Assembly: GCA_030040265.1 (NCBI GenBank)
Contig: JASHUB010000009.1
Span: forward strand, 1-32,123
Origin: Microcaldota archaeon
GTDB taxonomy: Archaea > Micrarchaeota > Micrarchaeia > Micrarchaeales > CABMGC01
Length of the DNA stretch: 32,123 bases
Direction of reading: 5' to 3'
The notes under the pieces were generated by a model. That model was not told where the DNA came from. It ran no database searches and worked only from the letters and a program-made list of their open reading frames with translations. A program made the position numbers and the translations under genes. The first letter of the stretch is position 1. The number at the start of each line of letters is the position of its first letter. Below, one piece after another: positions 23,703 through 29,992 of the stretch.

Positions 23703-24834
23703 ACAACTCATCGGTCTCCGGTCTCCTGTCAAGGGTGATGAGCTCCTTCTTGGCCTTGGCCTCTTCGTAAAGCTTGTCCGTTATGTCGCGCATTGCCTCG
23801 TCCAAGGAGTAGCCGAAAGCGGAGGCCGTTATGATACCCTTCCGCTCGAGTATCAGCTTCGCCTTGGCCTCGTAGTTCCTCTGTTTCATCCGCTTGACGT
23901 TCAGCGTTATCTTGTGCACCTGCAGGCGCTGGAACTTGTTGATCCTGTCTGCGAGGGCTGTTAGCGAATCGCGTATGTCGTCCTCGTACTCCCGGCTGTA
24001 GTCATCGAGTCCGGATATCCCCATCTCGACGCCTCCCGCCGGAGTGCCGGCAGACGCTGCGCCGAATACATCTGTTATCGTTATTATCCCTACGGTCTCG
24101 CCGCGCCTTGTGACAACGAGCGACGAGATGCCGTTCTCCACGAACGACCTTATCGCGTCGTCGATGGGCGACTTCAGGTCTATCGTGCGGATGTTAGTCT
24201 GGCAGACATCGAGCACTGTCGGGACTACGTCAGACCTGATGTTCCTGTTCTGCTTGCCGACGCGCTGGGTGAGCTTCGCTGTCTGCTGTATCAGGTTGGC
24301 ATAAGACAGTATGCCGACCGGCCTCTTCTTGTCGATGACGACCAGCCTGTTCACCTTGCTCTGCTTCATCACGTTCCTGGCCTGCGTCACGCTGGAATCT
24401 GAGGCTATCGCAATAACGGGAGATGACATTGCGTCCTCGACCTTGAACGTCGAGAGCCTGTGCAGCGAGAGTATCGCCTTGAGCACGGCGTCGCGCTTCA
24501 CTATCCTGTCGACCCTGCTGCCGCGCCTGAAAGGCAGCGCCTTCGTGGCGAACTCGTAGAAGTTGGATATCGTCTTGTCTATGGAAGTGCTCTTGTCCAG
24601 GACTGGAACTTTGTGCGCAAACTTGCCCAGAGGGTACTTCTCGTTCACCTTGAGGGCGCCCTTGTGCGCTATTGTCCTGTTGTCAACCACTCCGAAATAG
24701 TCATCGTCCTTGAGCACGATCACGGTGCCGTATTTCTTGATCTTTTCGAACGTCTGCTTCACGGGCGTCTTGTAATCGTAGAGCATCGTTTCCGAGAGAA
24801 ATTCATCAGGTACCGGTTCTGGGGCTATGGCCAT
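23695..24834 (-). CDS. CBS-domain protein with C-terminal S30AE (HPF-like) domain
   Basis: A 379-residue cytoplasmic protein. Residues ~10-115 and ~125-275 hold CBS motifs (VKVEDAMSSPVIAI-like core at ~132, NRLVVIDKKRPVGILSYANL, SSLVVTRRGETVGIITITDVFG), probably four CBS units that sense adenine nucleotides. The last ~75 residues (VHKITLNVKRMKQRNYEAKA ... ASAFGYSLDEAMRDITDKLY) match by eye the S30AE/ribosome hibernation factor pattern of an RNA-binding alpha/beta fold. CBS-containing ribosome-inactivating factors have been reported in archaea, so it may couple energy state to translation. It is the first gene of the prepilin operon. ATG 24834; TATA centred 33 nt upstream. Confidence 0.75.
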   Translation of the reverse strand: MAIAPEPVPDEFLSETMLYDYKTPVKQTFEKIKKYGTVIVLKDDDYFGVVDNRTIAHKGALKVNEKYPLGKFAHKVPVLDKSTSIDKTISNFYEFATKALPFRRGSRVDRIVKRDAVLKAILSLHRLSTFKVEDAMSSPVIAIASDSSVTQARNVMKQSKVNRLVVIDKKRPVGILSYANLIQQTAKLTQRVGKQNRNIRSDVVPTVLDVCQTNIRTIDLKSPIDDAIRSFVENGISSLVVTRRGETVGIITITDVFGAASAGTPAGGVEMGISGLDDYSREYEDDIRDSLTALADRINKFQRLQVHKITLNVKRMKQRNYEAKAKLILERKGIITASAFGYSLDEAMRDITDKLYEEAKAKKELITLDRRPETDELYE

Positions 24835-24861
24835 GCAAATCGTATTATACGTATCAAAGAA

Positions 24862-24873
24862 TATTTATAAATA
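24862..24873. promoter_or_regulatory. Perfectly palindromic TATA box shared by the CBS/pilin operon and tRNA-Cys
   Basis: TATTTATAAATA is its own reverse complement. Its centre is 33 nt from the CBS-gene ATG on the left and 31 nt from the first base of tRNA-Cys on the right. It can set the start site at a near-leaderless position in both directions. Confidence 0.6.
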
Positions 24874-24898
24874 CATAGAGCGACATTATCCTGCTTGC

Positions 24899-24969
24899 GC
24901 CAGGATGGCAGATCGGCTATGCGTCCGCCTGCAGAGCGGAAAAGAGGGGTTCAACTCCCTTTCCTGGCT
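24899..24969 (+). tRNA. tRNA-Cys (anticodon GCA)
   Basis: The acceptor stem pairs GCCAGGA (24899-24905) with TCCTGGC (24962-24968), with discriminator T at 24969 as expected for tRNA-Cys. The anticodon stem TCCGC/GCGGA encloses loop CTGCAGA, giving GCA. The T-arm AGGGG/CCCTT encloses TTCAACT. The D-stem is only 3 bp. No intron and no encoded CCA. A protein gene starts 12 nt downstream. Confidence 0.95.
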
Positions 24970-24981
24970 AACGCTGATTGA

Positions 24982-26052
24982 ATGGACGCCCAAGACATCG
25001 CAGACTACAGGCTTTCGAACCAGCTGATACCTGCAACGGTATCCAGGACTCCCTCGCAGGTGGTCGCTTCGCTGGGCGCGCTTCAGGCGCAGGCGTACCA
25101 GGACTCTCTCTGGGCCGTTGGCCTGCGCTGCAAGGATGCGACACAGTCTGACGTTGAGGGTGCCGTGGCAGACAGAAGCATAGTCAGGACCTGGGCGATG
25201 CGCGGCACCTGGCACTTCGTCTCCCCTGGGGAGACGCGATGGTTCCTCAGTCTTTACCCAGAGGATGTCAATGTGCCGAGTTACATGCGGCGGGTCGGAC
25301 TCACCGAACCGTCCCTAAGGAAAGGTCTGGCTCTGATTCCGACGTTCTTCAAGAAGAACGGCCAGTTGACCTACGCTGAGATGGGCGATGCGCTTAAGGC
25401 GACGGGCATTCCGTCGTTCAAGGACACCATGGCACAGAGGCACGTGATAAGGAGGGCCGGTCGTATGGGAATAATCTGCTTCAGCGGGCACATTGGAAGG
25501 CAGCCTGCGTTCTCGCTGCTCGAAAGTCACGTTCCAAAATCCAAGCCGATGAGCAGGGCAGACGTCCTTGCCAGGTTCGCAGAGGTCTACTTCAAGAGCC
25601 ACGGCCCGGCCACGGATAGGGACTTCGCATGGTGGGCCGGAGTGAAGCTGTCGGATGCGAGGGCAGGGGTGAATGCAGCTTCATCGCATCTTTCAAGCGA
25701 CGAGTTCGCGGGGCAGACTTACTGGATGCCGAAGAACGCGAAGCGGGCCGCGCACAAGGCGGCTTACCTGCTGCCGTCGTTCGATGAGTACATAATTGCA
25801 TATCAGAACCGAGATGCCGTCCTTGAACCGAGACACGCGAAGAAGATAATCAACGGCAGCACCCTCCTGTTCCATCCGACGGTCGTGTTCGATGGAAAAG
25901 TGATAGGCGCGTGGAAGAGGGCGAATGCGAAAGGCGCAGTTCAGGTCTCGATAGATCCGTTCAACAGGCTGAGCGGAGTTGAGAAGGAGGCGATAGATGT
26001 TGCGGCCGAGCACTATGGCCGATTTCTTGGCATGAAAGTCAGCGTGAAGTGA
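24982..26052 (+). CDS. AlkZ/YcaQ-like winged-helix DNA glycosylase
   Basis: A 356-residue protein of the HTH_42 (AlkZ/AlkX, YcaQ) family, three tandem winged helices that excise bulky or crosslinked alkylated purines. The diagnostic feature is QAQ at residues 35-37 in LGALQAQAYQDSLWAVGLR, the catalytic QxQ type found in AlkZ; YcaQ/AlkX has QxD. Further family features are the RTWAMRGTWHFVSP segment (about 69-82) and the C-terminal LLPSFDEYIIAYQNR (about 263-277), as well as the usual length. The start at 24982 lies only 12 nt after tRNA-Cys, so the mRNA probably arises by read-through of the tRNA and cleavage at its 3' end. Substrate is inferred, not shown. Confidence 0.85.
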   Translation: MDAQDIADYRLSNQLIPATVSRTPSQVVASLGALQAQAYQDSLWAVGLRCKDATQSDVEGAVADRSIVRTWAMRGTWHFVSPGETRWFLSLYPEDVNVPSYMRRVGLTEPSLRKGLALIPTFFKKNGQLTYAEMGDALKATGIPSFKDTMAQRHVIRRAGRMGIICFSGHIGRQPAFSLLESHVPKSKPMSRADVLARFAEVYFKSHGPATDRDFAWWAGVKLSDARAGVNAASSHLSSDEFAGQTYWMPKNAKRAAHKAAYLLPSFDEYIIAYQNRDAVLEPRHAKKIINGSTLLFHPTVVFDGKVIGAWKRANAKGAVQVSIDPFNRLSGVEKEAIDVAAEHYGRFLGMKVSVK

Positions 26053-26063
26053 TCGCTGCAGGT

Positions 26064-26636
26064 TTAGGACGGGATGGGCTGCTGCTCGGCTGTGCTCGAT
26101 TCGGCCCGCCTGAGTTCGATGAACGCGCTGTCGAATGCCGCTTTGACTTTGGGGTTGCCGAGGAACCGGTCGAGCTCCGCCTGGGCGTCGCGCAGAACGA
26201 TGCTGGCAACCTCTCGTTCGTATTCTTCGCCTCCCCGTTCGTGATGCGGCGTCGATGCGACCGGCCTGAGAAGCTTGCCGGATCTGTCTGCAAATATGGC
26301 GTGCTTGATGCTCGTCTCAGGACCTTGACCGCCTTCTATTCCGAAGAGCACGACTATGGTTTCTGCAGCCTGCTTTCCCTGCTCGGTCTGCAGCAAAGCG
26401 GCCCTGGCGTCAGCGACCGCATAGTGGTAGAAGTGGCCTATGTCCCGGTCGCCACTCCATACGGGGACCTGATGCGACACTCCCTCGCTCCACCAGCCCG
26501 GTCGGGATGTTATTCCGCCCCTAGAATGATATGCGACCTGTTCCTGATCGACTTTCTGGCTCCTGACCCGTATCGAAGCAATCGTTGGCACTCCCTCCGG
26601 AGTCGGTGCCTGCCCGTTCACTACTTTCGCTGACAT
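26064..26636 (-). CDS. Unknown soluble protein
   Basis: A 190-residue protein starting at ATG 26636 (MSAKVVNGQAPTPEGVPTIA); the open frame extends upstream, but the TATA box at 26668-26678 places the start site near 26646. It is mixed alpha/beta with a central HFYHYAVADARAALLQTEQG segment and VVLFGIEGGQGPETSIKHAI. A charged helical C-terminus contains PHHERGGEEYEREVA and AQAELDRFLGNPKVKAAF. No signal peptide, membrane helix or recognised motif is seen. It converges on the AlkZ-like gene with 11 nt between stops. Confidence 0.6.
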   Translation of the reverse strand: MSAKVVNGQAPTPEGVPTIASIRVRSQKVDQEQVAYHSRGGITSRPGWWSEGVSHQVPVWSGDRDIGHFYHYAVADARAALLQTEQGKQAAETIVVLFGIEGGQGPETSIKHAIFADRSGKLLRPVASTPHHERGGEEYEREVASIVLRDAQAELDRFLGNPKVKAAFDSAFIELRRAESSTAEQQPIPS

Positions 26637-26642
26637 GATATC

Positions 26643-26678
26643 ACAACAAGATGTTGTCTTGAAGGTGGTATAAAAAGG
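26643..26678 (-). promoter_or_regulatory. TATA box and inverted repeat in front of the gene at 26636
   Basis: The minus strand carries CTTTTTATACC (26668-26678). Between it and the ATG lies the inverted repeat ACAAC-AAGAT-GTTGT (26643-26657), overlapping a second one, CAAGA-TGTTG-TCTTG (26647-26661). A palindrome at the expected start site suits a repressor operator. Confidence 0.4.
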
Positions 26679-26753
26679 TAACTGCGGCTGCGTCTCCTGA
26701 CGTTCCTTCCAAAATTCCGCGCAATTTAGACTCGTGTCGTTCCGGTCTTTACG

Positions 26754-26761
26754 CTTAAATA
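26754..26761 (+). promoter_or_regulatory. TATA box of the gene at 26795
   Basis: TTAAATAC at 26754-26761, predicting a start site near 26785. That is at or just before the alternative-frame ATG 26785 and 10 nt before ATG 26795. Confidence 0.5.
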
Positions 26762-26794
26762 CAAGCTCCGCAGATATTAGGAGTATGGGGGAAG

Positions 26795-27499
26795 ATGGAA
26801 ACAAGAAGTGTAACGGCAAACACAAGGTTTGTCGACGTTTTGGCTGCAACAGTAAGACGTTCTGACGCGCACGAAGCGGCGCGTCTAGACTCTGCGCCGC
26901 GGTTCGTTTTTTCAAGTAGCTTCAGGCGCAACAGGCGCGGCGCTGCTACTGGGATGGCCGACGCGCTGAGCAACGCGGTCGACCTGATGAAGCCAGAGGA
27001 CATGCTCAATGGCAGGAAGTACACCAGGAAGCAGCTGGCCGCGATAGCGAAGTGGCAGAAGGGGATCAGGGTGCGCACATACGGCGCCGTGATGACCGGA
27101 TGCAAGAAGACGTTCTTCTTCAGCCTTGGGAGCAACCTCGCCGCGATGGGCGTCATAAAGGTCGCCCCGATGGTGGCCGCGGAGCTGCGCCTGGGCCCGT
27201 TCTGCGAAGCGACGGGCATAGCGATGGGCGCAAGCTTCTTCCTGCACGCTTGGGCGAACGACAGGCTGAAGAGAGACCTGGCGCACGTGCTCAACGACCT
27301 CAGGAGGCCCGGAGAGCGTTTCGACCAGCAGAGCTATGGCAAGCGCTTCAAGGATGCCGCAACGTGGACGGTGCACCAGTTCATAAAAGGCCCTGTCGCC
27401 AGGTTCAAGGAACAACTGATGCAGAAGATACGTGGAGAAACGCCGGCGAGCCAGACCGTTGATTCGGAGATGGCGCGGGCGCTGGAGGGGCTGTGGTGA
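26795..27499 (+). CDS. Unknown protein with two hydrophobic segments
   Basis: A 234-residue protein if started at ATG 26795; an internal ATG at 26954 would give a 181-residue form beginning MADALSNAVDLM. The first ~53 residues are Arg/Thr/Ala-rich and low in structure, which casts some doubt on the early start. The remainder has helices (KYTRKQLAAIAKWQKGIRVR), two moderately hydrophobic stretches (about residues 107-127 and 136-152, with GMGASFFLHAW-like content) and a charged C-terminal helix region. Possibly membrane-associated. No family recognised. It lies between two DNA glycosylase genes but has its own TATA box. Confidence 0.6.
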   Translation: METRSVTANTRFVDVLAATVRRSDAHEAARLDSAPRFVFSSSFRRNRRGAATGMADALSNAVDLMKPEDMLNGRKYTRKQLAAIAKWQKGIRVRTYGAVMTGCKKTFFFSLGSNLAAMGVIKVAPMVAAELRLGPFCEATGIAMGASFFLHAWANDRLKRDLAHVLNDLRRPGERFDQQSYGKRFKDAATWTVHQFIKGPVARFKEQLMQKIRGETPASQTVDSEMARALEGLW

Positions 27500-27523
27500 C
27501 CTGGCAAAAGGTGCGGCCGTGGG

Positions 27524-27531
27524 TCTATAAG
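27524..27531 (+). promoter_or_regulatory. TATA box of the HhH-GPD glycosylase gene
   Basis: TCTATAAG at 27524-27531. The predicted start site (about 27553) is at the ATG 27555, implying a leaderless mRNA. Confidence 0.55.
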
Positions 27532-27554
27532 AACCTGCTCTGAAGAATTGCATC

Positions 27555-28514
27555 ATGACAAAGCTCAGCCACTCGTTTTCTTACACTGTAGTGCCGAAGG
27601 CGCCGTACAACTTCAATCTCACGATGAAGAAGCCGGCGGGATGGTCGGTGTTCACCTCGTACGAGGTCTTCGATGAGGGAACGCTCTGGACTGCGTTCGC
27701 CTTCGAAGGGGTCCTTCTGGGGCTTAGGCTGAGGTCGCTCGGGACGACGGACAGGCCGAAGGTCTCGGTGACGGTCTTCACCAGGATTGGACTCGATGCA
27801 GGGATGGTGCAGCGGATAAAGGACGCGCTATACGGCAAGCTGGGCATGGGCCAGGACCTCCGCGCCTTCTATGCGGCGGCGCGGAAGGACAAGATCCTGA
27901 AGCACGTTGTTGACGACCTCTACGGGCTGCACGACACCGATTCGGGCAGCGTCTTCGACATAACGCTGCTCGCGATATGCCTGCAGATGGCGAACATAAA
28001 GCGGAGCAACCAGATGATGGACGCCATGATGAAGAAGTATGGCGAGGTCGCCGAGTTCGACGGCAGAAAGGTGAGAGTGTGGCCCCTGCCGCACACGCTC
28101 GCTGTGGTGGATGCGAAGAAGCTCGCGAAGGACTGCAACCTCGGCTACAGGGCGAAGAGCATAGTCAGGCTAGCCAAGAAGCTGGACACCGAGAGCTTCC
28201 CGAGCATCGAGGACCTGGAGCGGATGGAACCCGAGAAGGCGAAGGAGACGCTCCTCGAACTCCCGGGAGTCGGGGACTACTCCGCAGACATAATCAACCC
28301 GCACGGCGGATTCCCGATAGACGTCTGGTCTGCGGAGGTCTTCGGTAAACTCTTTTTCGGGAGGGAGCCGCGGAACAACAGGGCGGCCGTCGAGAGGGTG
28401 AAGCGGGAGGGCCTAAGGCGCTGGGGTATATGGGCCTGGATGGCCTTCTACTATGTCGCGCAGGACCTCGAGAACCTGTCGAGGAAGCTGGGCGTGAAAC
28501 TGCGTCTCGAGTAG
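27555..28514 (+). CDS. HhH-GPD superfamily DNA glycosylase (AlkA-like)
   Basis: A 319-residue base-excision repair enzyme that removes damaged bases from DNA. The N-terminal ~105 residues form the beta-rich AlkA/OGG N-domain. The helical core follows, with LLAICLQMANIKRSNQMM around residue 140. The helix-hairpin-helix ELPGVGDYSADII lies at about 235-247 and the catalytic aspartate at D256 in FPIDVW. There is no lysine in the hairpin where OGG1 has its Schiff-base Lys, and no Fe-S cysteine cluster, so it is most likely monofunctional and AlkA-like. The ATG at 27555 is leaderless by TATA spacing. It is the second glycosylase within 3 kb. Confidence 0.85.
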   Translation: MTKLSHSFSYTVVPKAPYNFNLTMKKPAGWSVFTSYEVFDEGTLWTAFAFEGVLLGLRLRSLGTTDRPKVSVTVFTRIGLDAGMVQRIKDALYGKLGMGQDLRAFYAAARKDKILKHVVDDLYGLHDTDSGSVFDITLLAICLQMANIKRSNQMMDAMMKKYGEVAEFDGRKVRVWPLPHTLAVVDAKKLAKDCNLGYRAKSIVRLAKKLDTESFPSIEDLERMEPEKAKETLLELPGVGDYSADIINPHGGFPIDVWSAEVFGKLFFGREPRNNRAAVERVKREGLRRWGIWAWMAFYYVAQDLENLSRKLGVKLRLE

Positions 28515-28531
28515 AACCCAATGGAAAGACG

Positions 28532-28562
28532 TTTATATCAGAGATGCGCCATATAATATTGA
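28532..28562 (+). promoter_or_regulatory. Two TATA-like elements in the gap after the glycosylase gene
   Basis: TTTATATC (28532-28539) and CATATAATATT (28550-28560). The gap 28515-28735 otherwise holds no recognised gene. The second element is correctly spaced for a weak 29-codon ORF at 28591-28680. A further box, CTTTAAG (28675-28681), lies closer to the next gene. Confidence 0.3.
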
Positions 28563-28674
28563 AGGTAATATGTGACCAAAATATAACGGCATGAGTTACC
28601 TTCCGGCGTTCACGGCGCCTTCCTTCTCGGCCACATGCTTATCCTTTATCCAAAAAGACAAAACACACAACAAG

Positions 28675-28681
28675 CTTTAAG
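28675..28681 (+). promoter_or_regulatory. TATA box of the coiled-coil gene at 28736
   Basis: CTTTAAG at 28675-28681; start site predicted near 28704. A GGGAGAG at 28721-28727 can act as ribosome-binding site for the ATG at 28736. Confidence 0.4.
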
Positions 28682-28735
28682 AAGGGGGAGCCACTAAGCC
28701 TGATTGTAACAGTCGGCACTGGGAGAGTGACGTTT

Positions 28736-29908
28736 ATGGACTTGAGCGGCAAGAAGGCGGCAGACGAGAGGAGAAGAAAGGAGCTTATCGACCTGGCGAG
28801 CGCAGCGGGCATAACGCTGCTCAGCAAGGAGGAGCTGGCGAGGGAAGGCAAGCCGGAACAGGTCCCGACGGACGATGTCGCGAAGAGGCTGCGCAAGATA
28901 TTGGAAAAACCATCCGAGTTGGAGAAAGCGGCGCTCGCGAAGAGGGAGAAGGCGGTTGCTGCGCAAGCCGCAAGGGCAGCGGCAACCGAACAGAAAAATG
29001 CGGCAACGCAGGCCACGCTCGACGAAAAGAAACTGCTTCTGACAGGTGCGCTGCAACGGGCGAGAGTGGTTGTCGCGAAGCACGCCGGGATAGACACTCC
29101 GGGAGACCTGACCCTTGATACGCTTCTTAGGATGCTTGAAGATGGCGACGCGCGGCTTCCGGGCATATTGGAGGACGCAAGGGTCGCCAGGGAGAGGGCG
29201 CGCGAAGAGCTAGAGAGCGCACAGGCTCTTGGAAAGTCAAACGCGGCAAAAGCGGAGGAGCATGCCCAAAGGGCGAAGGAACTCGGTGAGCGCGACGGCG
29301 TAGTCGCGCAGAGGGAAGCCGATGCCGGACTGCGCGAACAGGAAGCGCTGGCGAAGGAGACGGCTGCAACTGCGAGGATGCGTGCCGCCGAAGGTAAGGA
29401 ATTGGAAAATGCCGTGACGAGGAGGACCTTGGACACAGAACTGGCGGACCTAGGTGGCAGAATGGAAAGGCTCCAAGCATGGGAGGCGAAGCACGAACAG
29501 GATCTCGCCAAACTTGCAGGAATAGACCAAGAGCACGACGTGATAAAAGACGAGAGGCGAAGGCTCGCGGAGAATGCAGACCTGTGGCTTAGAACGACCC
29601 AGGATGGGGAAAGGAGACTGACCGAGGCATTGGCGCAATGCGAGACGGAGCTGACGCGCCTGGGAGAAACAGACCCTGTCGTTGCCCTAAGGCTTGCCGG
29701 GGCGCTCGGCACCATCAGGTCGCTCAGAGAGCAACAATCGACGCGCAATGACGGCAGGAGCACCGCGCAGCCCGTAGCAACGCCTCTGGCGGCGGCAGCG
29801 CCTGACGCGACACTGGCGACAGCGCGGCGCGATGGCCCTGCGACGCCGGCAAATGTCGAGTCTGTCGGGGCGCCCGCAAAGGTCACGACAGGCGGAAACG
29901 GCGGCTGA
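28736..29908 (+). CDS. Long coiled-coil protein of unknown function
   Basis: A 390-residue protein from ATG 28736; a GTG at 28727 is possible. A basic, helical N-terminus (MDLSGKKAADERRRKELIDL) is followed by ITLLSKEELAREGKPEQVPT, then almost continuous Ala/Glu/Arg/Lys-rich helix with heptads (about residues 50-335). A Pro/Ala/Thr-rich disordered tail (about 340-390) ends TTGGNGG. No Walker motif or membrane segment is present. Its high Ala/Glu/Arg content is similar to the coiled-coil protein at 5756-6946, but I see no alignable homology. A nuclease-like gene follows 84 nt downstream behind its own promoter. Confidence 0.65.
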   Translation: MDLSGKKAADERRRKELIDLASAAGITLLSKEELAREGKPEQVPTDDVAKRLRKILEKPSELEKAALAKREKAVAAQAARAAATEQKNAATQATLDEKKLLLTGALQRARVVVAKHAGIDTPGDLTLDTLLRMLEDGDARLPGILEDARVARERAREELESAQALGKSNAAKAEEHAQRAKELGERDGVVAQREADAGLREQEALAKETAATARMRAAEGKELENAVTRRTLDTELADLGGRMERLQAWEAKHEQDLAKLAGIDQEHDVIKDERRRLAENADLWLRTTQDGERRLTEALAQCETELTRLGETDPVVALRLAGALGTIRSLREQQSTRNDGRSTAQPVATPLAAAAPDATLATARRDGPATPANVESVGAPAKVTTGGNGG

Positions 29909-29961
29909 GAAGCGCATCGACAGCATTCCGGTATTGCAATAAATAGTGGAAGTGTCAACGC

Positions 29962-29970
29962 TTTTTAAAT
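29962..29970 (+). promoter_or_regulatory. TATA box of the PD-(D/E)XK gene
   Basis: TTTTTAAAT at 29962-29970. The start site 26-27 nt downstream coincides with ATG 29993, so the mRNA should be leaderless. Confidence 0.6.
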
Positions 29971-29992
29971 CTAACTGCGCAAACTATATTAT

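Noticed and set aside
26637-26915. Upstream extension of the unknown minus-strand gene to 26915
   Set aside because: The added 93 residues cross the TATA box and the divergent gene; the ATG at 26636 fits the promoter.
28591-28680. A 29-codon ORF (MSYLPAFTAPSF...) with a TATA-like box 36 nt upstream
   Set aside because: It is very short, has no recognisable motif or ribosome-binding site, and its stop overlaps the TATA box of the next gene. It was left out as a gene but is worth checking in relatives.
28639-29958. 439-codon open frame opposite the coiled-coil gene
   Set aside because: It is Ser/Ala/Cys-rich in the way expected of the antisense of an Ala/Glu/Arg-rich coiled coil. The sense frame has promoter and ribosome-binding site support.
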